This document shows, one piece after another, positions 59,818 to 64,000 of a DNA stretch of 64,000 bases. Origin of the DNA: Luzula sylvatica (Eukaryota; Streptophyta; Magnoliopsida; Poales; Juncaceae); NCBI GenBank assembly GCA_946800325.1, contig OX326959.1, positions 20,056,862-20,120,861 of the forward strand, given 5' to 3'. The stretch's first letter is position 1; every line of letters begins with the position of its first letter. The notes below the pieces were generated by a model that made no database searches, was not told where the DNA came from, and worked only from the letters and a program-made list of their open reading frames with translations. The position numbers and the translations under genes are program-made.

Positions 59818-60383
59818 ATATGTTACGCGGATATTTCAAAAACGCAGAAGTATCCTGAAAATACGGGTATCCGATACGGATACGGGAACGATATGGCTCG
59901 GATACGTATCGGATACGCCACGTGGCGTATCCGATTATTTTAATATTTATTTTTTTCGGATAAGGTTGGGATACGGCAGGATACGGCTGGGATACGTTCA
60001 GGATACGGCTGGGATACTCCATTTAGGATACTTCGGCCCATTATATATTTTGGTCCATAATATTGTTAAATAAATTATATAGGATACTTGTAGGATGATT
60101 CTAGGATACTTCTAAATTAATTCTACGATACTTCTAGAATAAATTTAGAATACTTTTATGATACTTGTATTGTTGTATTGATTTTATTTATTGTCATGAT
60201 ATTTAAATTCAAAATATTATTTAATTTATTATTTATTTATTTATTATATACAATATAAATATATTAAAATAATAATTATATAGCCGTATCCGTATCCGTG
60301 ATTTTTTGAAAATTGCCGTATCGCCGTATTCGTATCGTATCGGATACGATACCCGTATCCGTATCCGTATCCGTGCAACATAG
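59818..60383 (+). mobile_element. 'gatacgg' MITE, 566 bp, hAT-like
   Basis: The inverted ends are (A)TATGTTACGCGGATA and, from the right, CTATGTTGCACGGATA. A perfect 8-bp TSD CATGTCAT lies at 59810-59817 and 60384-60391. The interior ends are filled with 'ggatacgg' words ('gatacggatac', 'gtatccgtatcc'), and the middle is AT-rich. No transposase is encoded. The frames 59768-60073 and 59732-60022 are translations of the repeats. Confidence 0.85.
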
Positions 60384-60509
60384 CATGTCATGGCTTCATA
60401 AATGGCTTTAGCTAACAGCCAAAATGCACTCTTTCAAACTCGGCAAAAAATCCACTCAAACTTCTTTTTTCAAATTTTAAATTTTCTTTCACTTTTATCT
60501 AGTTATGAT

Positions 60510-61050
60510 CTATGTTGCACGGATACGAATACGGGTAGCGTATCCGATACGATACGGATACGGCGATACGACAATTTTCAAAAAATCACGGATACGGATA
60601 CGGCTATATAATTATTAGTTTAATATATTTATATTATATATAATTAATAATTAAATAATAAATTAATAATATTTTTAAATTAAATATTATGACAATAAAT
60701 AATATCAACCAAACAATACAAGTATCATAAAACTATCATAAATTTGTTCTAAAAATATTTTAGAACTAATCTAGAAGTATCCTAGAAGTATCATATATAA
60801 TTTATTTAAAAATATTATGTGCCAAAATATATAATAGGCCGAAGTATCCTAAATGGTGGAGTATCACACCCGTATCCTGAACGTATTCCCAACCGTATCC
60901 TGTCGTATCCGAAAAAAATAAATATTAAAATATTCGGATACGCCACGTGACGTATCCGATATGTATCTGAGCCGTATCGCACCCGTATCCGTATCGGATA
61001 CGCGTATCCTCAGAATACTTCTGCATTTTTGAAGTATCCGTGTAACATAG
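60510..61050 (-). mobile_element. 'gatacgg' MITE, 541 bp, opposite orientation to its neighbour
   Basis: It starts CTATGTTGCACGGATACG and ends GTATCCGTGTAACATAG. The TSD is GTTATGAT (60502-60509) against GTTATTAT (61051-61058), one change. It is an inverted copy of 59818-60383, separated by only about 126 bp of backbone. Copy 1 near 39425 has the uninterrupted sequence. Confidence 0.82.
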
Positions 61051-62157
61051 GTTATTATAGTTTTGAAACATAAAAACTATACTTACAATTAGGAGTTCAA
61101 GGACATTATAATTTGATTTGATCAAATTCTTAGGATCCTATTGATTTTATGGTCCCAAATTCAGCCTCCGAACATCCGAATTATTTTCTCTAATGTGAGT
61201 TTTTTTTTCGTATAGTGTACATTACGTAATGACAGTTTTGTGCATTTAGTTTCACGTTTCATAAAATGTTTTTATAAATAACATTGTTTCATAAGTTAAT
61301 AACAAATTACCATATCTATTTAATTAACAACAAAAAGCAAAACAATATCAAATTCCATTTTTGTTGTTGTGTGATAAATTACTGTATCTGGTGTTTCAAT
61401 TAAGTTACTATTGATCAATTACGATTATTATTTGATAAATTCCATTATCAATTTGACAACAACAAAAAAGAAAATAAAGGAAAACCATAGAAAAATATCA
61501 AGAAAAATGAGAGTTCTTGGTTACCTTCTTTTTAAAAAATATTTTAAACCTCCCAAAAGGACATAAATATATAATTATAAGAACTACATGCATATATCCG
61601 TCAAAAAAAAAGTTGAATTTAGTTTCATTTTATGATACGATATACTATGTACCCGACAAAATGGGACACTCTGGTACCTAATTCAATCTAATTTATTTTA
61701 TGTCATCTACACAATATCTTAGCAAACACGAGTCCTCTTATATATTCAGCGAATGTCTCGAAAACTTCGATATATCCTACGACATACTTAATCGGGAGAA
61801 TGCAGATCATTTAATTCCTCCAATATTTAGTAAGAAAAAAAAACGATTGTTTTTAAGCAAAAGTGAAGTTGAATATGAGAAAGGAGATGAGAGTAGAGGC
61901 CTAAGCTTGGCAATTTGAAAACATTAGTGCATGATAAATAAAATTTAAATTACAAAATCAGTGAATGATAAATAAGCCAGAAAAAATTATAAAATTTAAT
62001 TTCCATTATGTTTGAAAAAATCAGTGAATGATAAATAAGCCAGAAAAATATATCAAAAATGTTAATAGTGCATTTTTTGAACACTCAATAAATTATGAAA
62101 AAAATGTATCATTGTTTGCAAAATTTTAAAGGATTGCATCGTATAACTTTTAGATAT

Positions 62158-62165
62158 CTATAAAC
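62158..62165 (+). promoter_or_regulatory. Candidate TATA box of the kinase gene
   Basis: The text 'gatatctataaacac' about 260 bp before the ATG. The same region, with 'gatatctgtaaacac', is present at about 52691 in copy 1, so the duplication unit carried the promoter but not the gene. Confidence 0.45.
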
Positions 62166-62423
62166 ACAACCATGCAACCAGAAAAATCAAAAAATAAAAG
62201 AGAAAATAAGTAAACAAACCAACTTGACTGAAAACACACACGTTTTGACCAAACCAAAAAACAAAATGGATTCCTGCAATTCTCTCTCCACCTTTGTTGG
62301 AAAACTCCATTCATTCCAAGTACAACGATTTTACTAGAACCAAGGCAAATAACTCTAAACTCTCCCCCCTTTCCATTTTCCTCATCCTTCCAATTGCTCC
62401 TCTCCTCCACCTCCCCAATCGAA

Positions 62424-63953
62424 ATGGAAAATTGCTGCTCCCTTAGAAAAATAAAGGGTGTCAAATATGAGGGTCCCGGTACTAGCCCCGTTAGTACAGG
62501 ACCCGTACCGTGTCTTAAACCCGCATCTCCTTTACCGTCCAAATCGGCTGGTCCCGTTGGCCCGGTTTTAGGTAGGCCAATGGAGAATGTTCGTGCGACC
62601 TATACTCTTGGCAGAGAGCTTGGCCGTGGCCAATTCGGCATCACCTATTTATGTACCAACAAGGTATGCTTCCTAATACTAACCAATTATTGTGGAAGGA
62701 ATAATTTCGAATAATAAATTTATTTTTTGTATGAAGACCACGGGAGAGAAACTGGCATGCAAGAGCATTTCCAAAAGGAATCTCTGGGGAGTAGAGGACA
62801 TCGAAGATGTAAGAAGAGAAGTGCAAATAATGTACCATTTGTCGGGGCAGCCTAACATTGTCGAGTTGAAGGAAGCGTACGAGGATAATACGGACGTGCA
62901 CCTTGTAATGGAATTATGTGCGGGAGGCGAGTTGTTTTATAGGATCATCGAAAAAGGACACTATACCGAGAAAGGGGCGGCCAATCTTTTGAGGACCATT
63001 TTGAAAATAATCCACACTTGTCATTCGATGGGGGTGATTCATCGAGATCTTAAACCCGAAAACTTTTTGCTTTCGTCCAAGGAGGAGAATGCTCCGCTCA
63101 AGGCTACTGATTTTGGCCTCTCGGTTTTCTACAAGGAAGGTGAGTCGACGAATTTGATATTTTTTTGGCATTATTTTTATTTATTTCGAATGTTAAATTT
63201 CTTTAAAATTATTATGTCAGTTTAAATTAATTAGTTAATGTTTGTCAGGAGAGACGTTCAAAGAAATAGTTGGCAGTGCGTACTACATAGCGCCCGAAGT
63301 GCTCAAAGGAAAATACGGACTCGAAGCCGATATTTGGAGCATAGGCATCATGCTTTTCATTTTCCTCTGTGGTGTTCCACCTTTCTGGGCTGGTAAATTT
63401 ACCATTTGATCTTCTTTTTTCTTCAATTCATAAAATAATTAAAACAAAAAAAATTCTCAGTTGGTCATAAGTCTATATTTATGGAGTAGACCAATAGTCT
63501 AGCTCAAATTTGCATTAAATAAATAGAGTAATCCACATATTTACATCAAATTTTTAAATAGGAAAGAAAAACTCTTAGCAATTTTGTGTCCATTTGTCCA
63601 CCTCTTCGGCTATCATAGTAGAAAGGAGGGAGGTAGAAACTGCTTTGAAAGAGAAAATTCTCCGGTTCCTCTCTTTCCATATGTTCCACATTGTTGCTAT
63701 CCAAATTGTACCCCATCTTGAATTATGCGGTTTGTCCCTTTTCTTTTTATTAATTGACCAAAATTGTAGGAGCTCATCAGCGAATTGAAGAGGTGGAAGA
63801 GACAGATGACCAACAATAGAGCTCCAAACTTGCGCGCGCAACTCGACTTCTCATGTGATCCATGGCCAAACATTTCGAACCAAGCGAAAGACTTGGTGAA
63901 GAAGATGCTCAATCCAGACCCCAAAACGAGGATTACCGCCTTCCAAGTCCTCG
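62424..63953 (+). CDS. Calcium-dependent protein kinase, CPK17/CPK34-like, partial and damaged
   Basis: Exons seen: 62424-62663, 62737-63139, 63249-63392, and the surviving part of exon 4 at about 63839-63953. All are bounded by GT/AG except the start of exon 4. The gene then runs off the window, so the autoinhibitory region and EF-hands are not visible. The N-terminus is MENCCSL, then [15 protein letters not shown], which points to the pollen-expressed CPK17/34 clade. The usual Gly2 for myristoylation is Glu, while the palmitoylation-type CC remains. Kinase signatures: GRGQFG loop, ACK lysine, [49 protein letters not shown]. Exon 4 resumes at [12 protein letters not shown] and [19 protein letters not shown], but its first ~14 codons, right after PPFWA, are replaced by LINE sequence. 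Likely a damaged gene or pseudogene; family members act in Ca2+ signalling at the plasma membrane. Confidence 0.85.
63556..63838 (-). mobile_element. LINE 3' fragment lying across intron 3/exon 4 of the kinase gene
   Basis: On the minus strand it reads '[18 protein letters not shown]', 'ELLQFWS' and the typical LINE end '[14 protein letters not shown]', then a stop near 63575. The last word matches the LINE at 53680 (WTLWKERNSRIF). It abuts the surviving kinase exon at about 63839, and the expected acceptor and first exon codons are missing, so the insertion came with a deletion. Confidence 0.8.
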
Positions 63954-64000
63954 GTAAGTACCGTAAATTAATATGGTGGATATATGCCATTATGCCATTT

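Larger units (their letters stand above)
52980..62213. repeat. Tandem segmental duplication, copy 2
   Basis: Counterpart of 38104-52745. Insertions found only here: the LINE 53477-55461 with its MITE, the Helitron 55485-56876, and about 2.8 kb at 57570-60425 including the hAT 58140-58548 and MITE 59818-60383, plus the MITE 60510-61050. It runs into the promoter of the kinase gene. Confidence 0.8.

Noticed and set aside
59732..60073. Open frames on both strands rich in 'RIRIGYP' and 'SDTDTG'
   Set aside because: Translations of 'gatacgg' repeats at a MITE end.
62641..63171. Minus-strand frames opposite the kinase
   Set aside because: Antisense shadows of kinase exon 2; the kinase motifs are unambiguous on the plus strand.

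Overview
The window is nuclear DNA from a flowering plant, most likely a eudicot. It is AT-rich, its genes have many GT-AG introns, it carries plant-type Ty1/copia, LINE, SINE, hAT, MULE-like, Stowaway-like and Helitron elements, and its real genes belong to plant families. The species cannot be told from the sequence. All gene models and element boundaries below were read by eye.

Genes. (1) 7042-10821, minus: a complete 17-exon MFS transporter of the ZINC-INDUCED FACILITATOR-LIKE (ZIFL) family, 488 codons, with every splice phase agreeing. (2) 18422-19325, plus: a decayed relic of a 4'-phosphopantetheinyl transferase gene. (3) 36734-37219, minus: an intact single-exon DUF4228/PADRE protein with an MGNxxSC N-terminus. 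(4) 62424 to beyond the right edge, plus: the 5' half of a calcium-dependent protein kinase most like the CPK17/CPK34 clade. Its fourth exon has been partly overwritten by a LINE fragment, and the myristoylated glycine after the start Met is a glutamate.

Mobile DNA by region. 1-4.45 kb: LTR pieces, a 1,038-bp solo LTR with perfect target-site duplication (TSD), and a degenerate copia body. 4.45-5.66 kb: an LTR-like promoter region. 11.5-18.3 kb: tandem duplication, two hAT-type elements with perfect 8-bp TSDs, a 'gatacgg' MITE, and a foldback element split by a 955-bp solo LTR. 19.3-33 kb: gene-free, built of diverged duplicated blocks, an AT-only tract and a SINE. 33-36.6 kb: a MULE-like MITE, a SINE with an 18-bp TSD, a 1.56-kb hAT element and a further insertion. 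38.1-62.2 kb: an old tandem segmental duplication (copy 1 about 38.1-52.7 kb, copy 2 about 53.0-62.2 kb) ending at the kinase promoter.

The two copies of that duplication have collected different insertions, so each often supplies the empty site for the other. Copy 1 holds a three-level nest: a LINE, split by a solo LTR (TSD CTAAA), split by a copia element (TSD TGATA). It also holds a Harbinger-like element containing a SINE, and a hAT MITE. Copy 2 holds another LINE with a Stowaway-like MITE in it, a 1,392-bp non-autonomous Helitron, a small hAT element and two opposed 'gatacgg' MITEs.

The copia element (40440-48303, minus) is nearly complete, but one stop codon breaks gag-pol, an RNase H aspartate is missing, and its 5' leader was rearranged so that a piece of the flanking LTR lies where the primer-binding site should be. 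I found no CRISPR array, rRNA, genuine tRNA or novel multi-gene system. The most unusual items are the rearranged copia nest, the LINE-damaged kinase, the duplication that copied the kinase promoter, and the opposed MITE pair.
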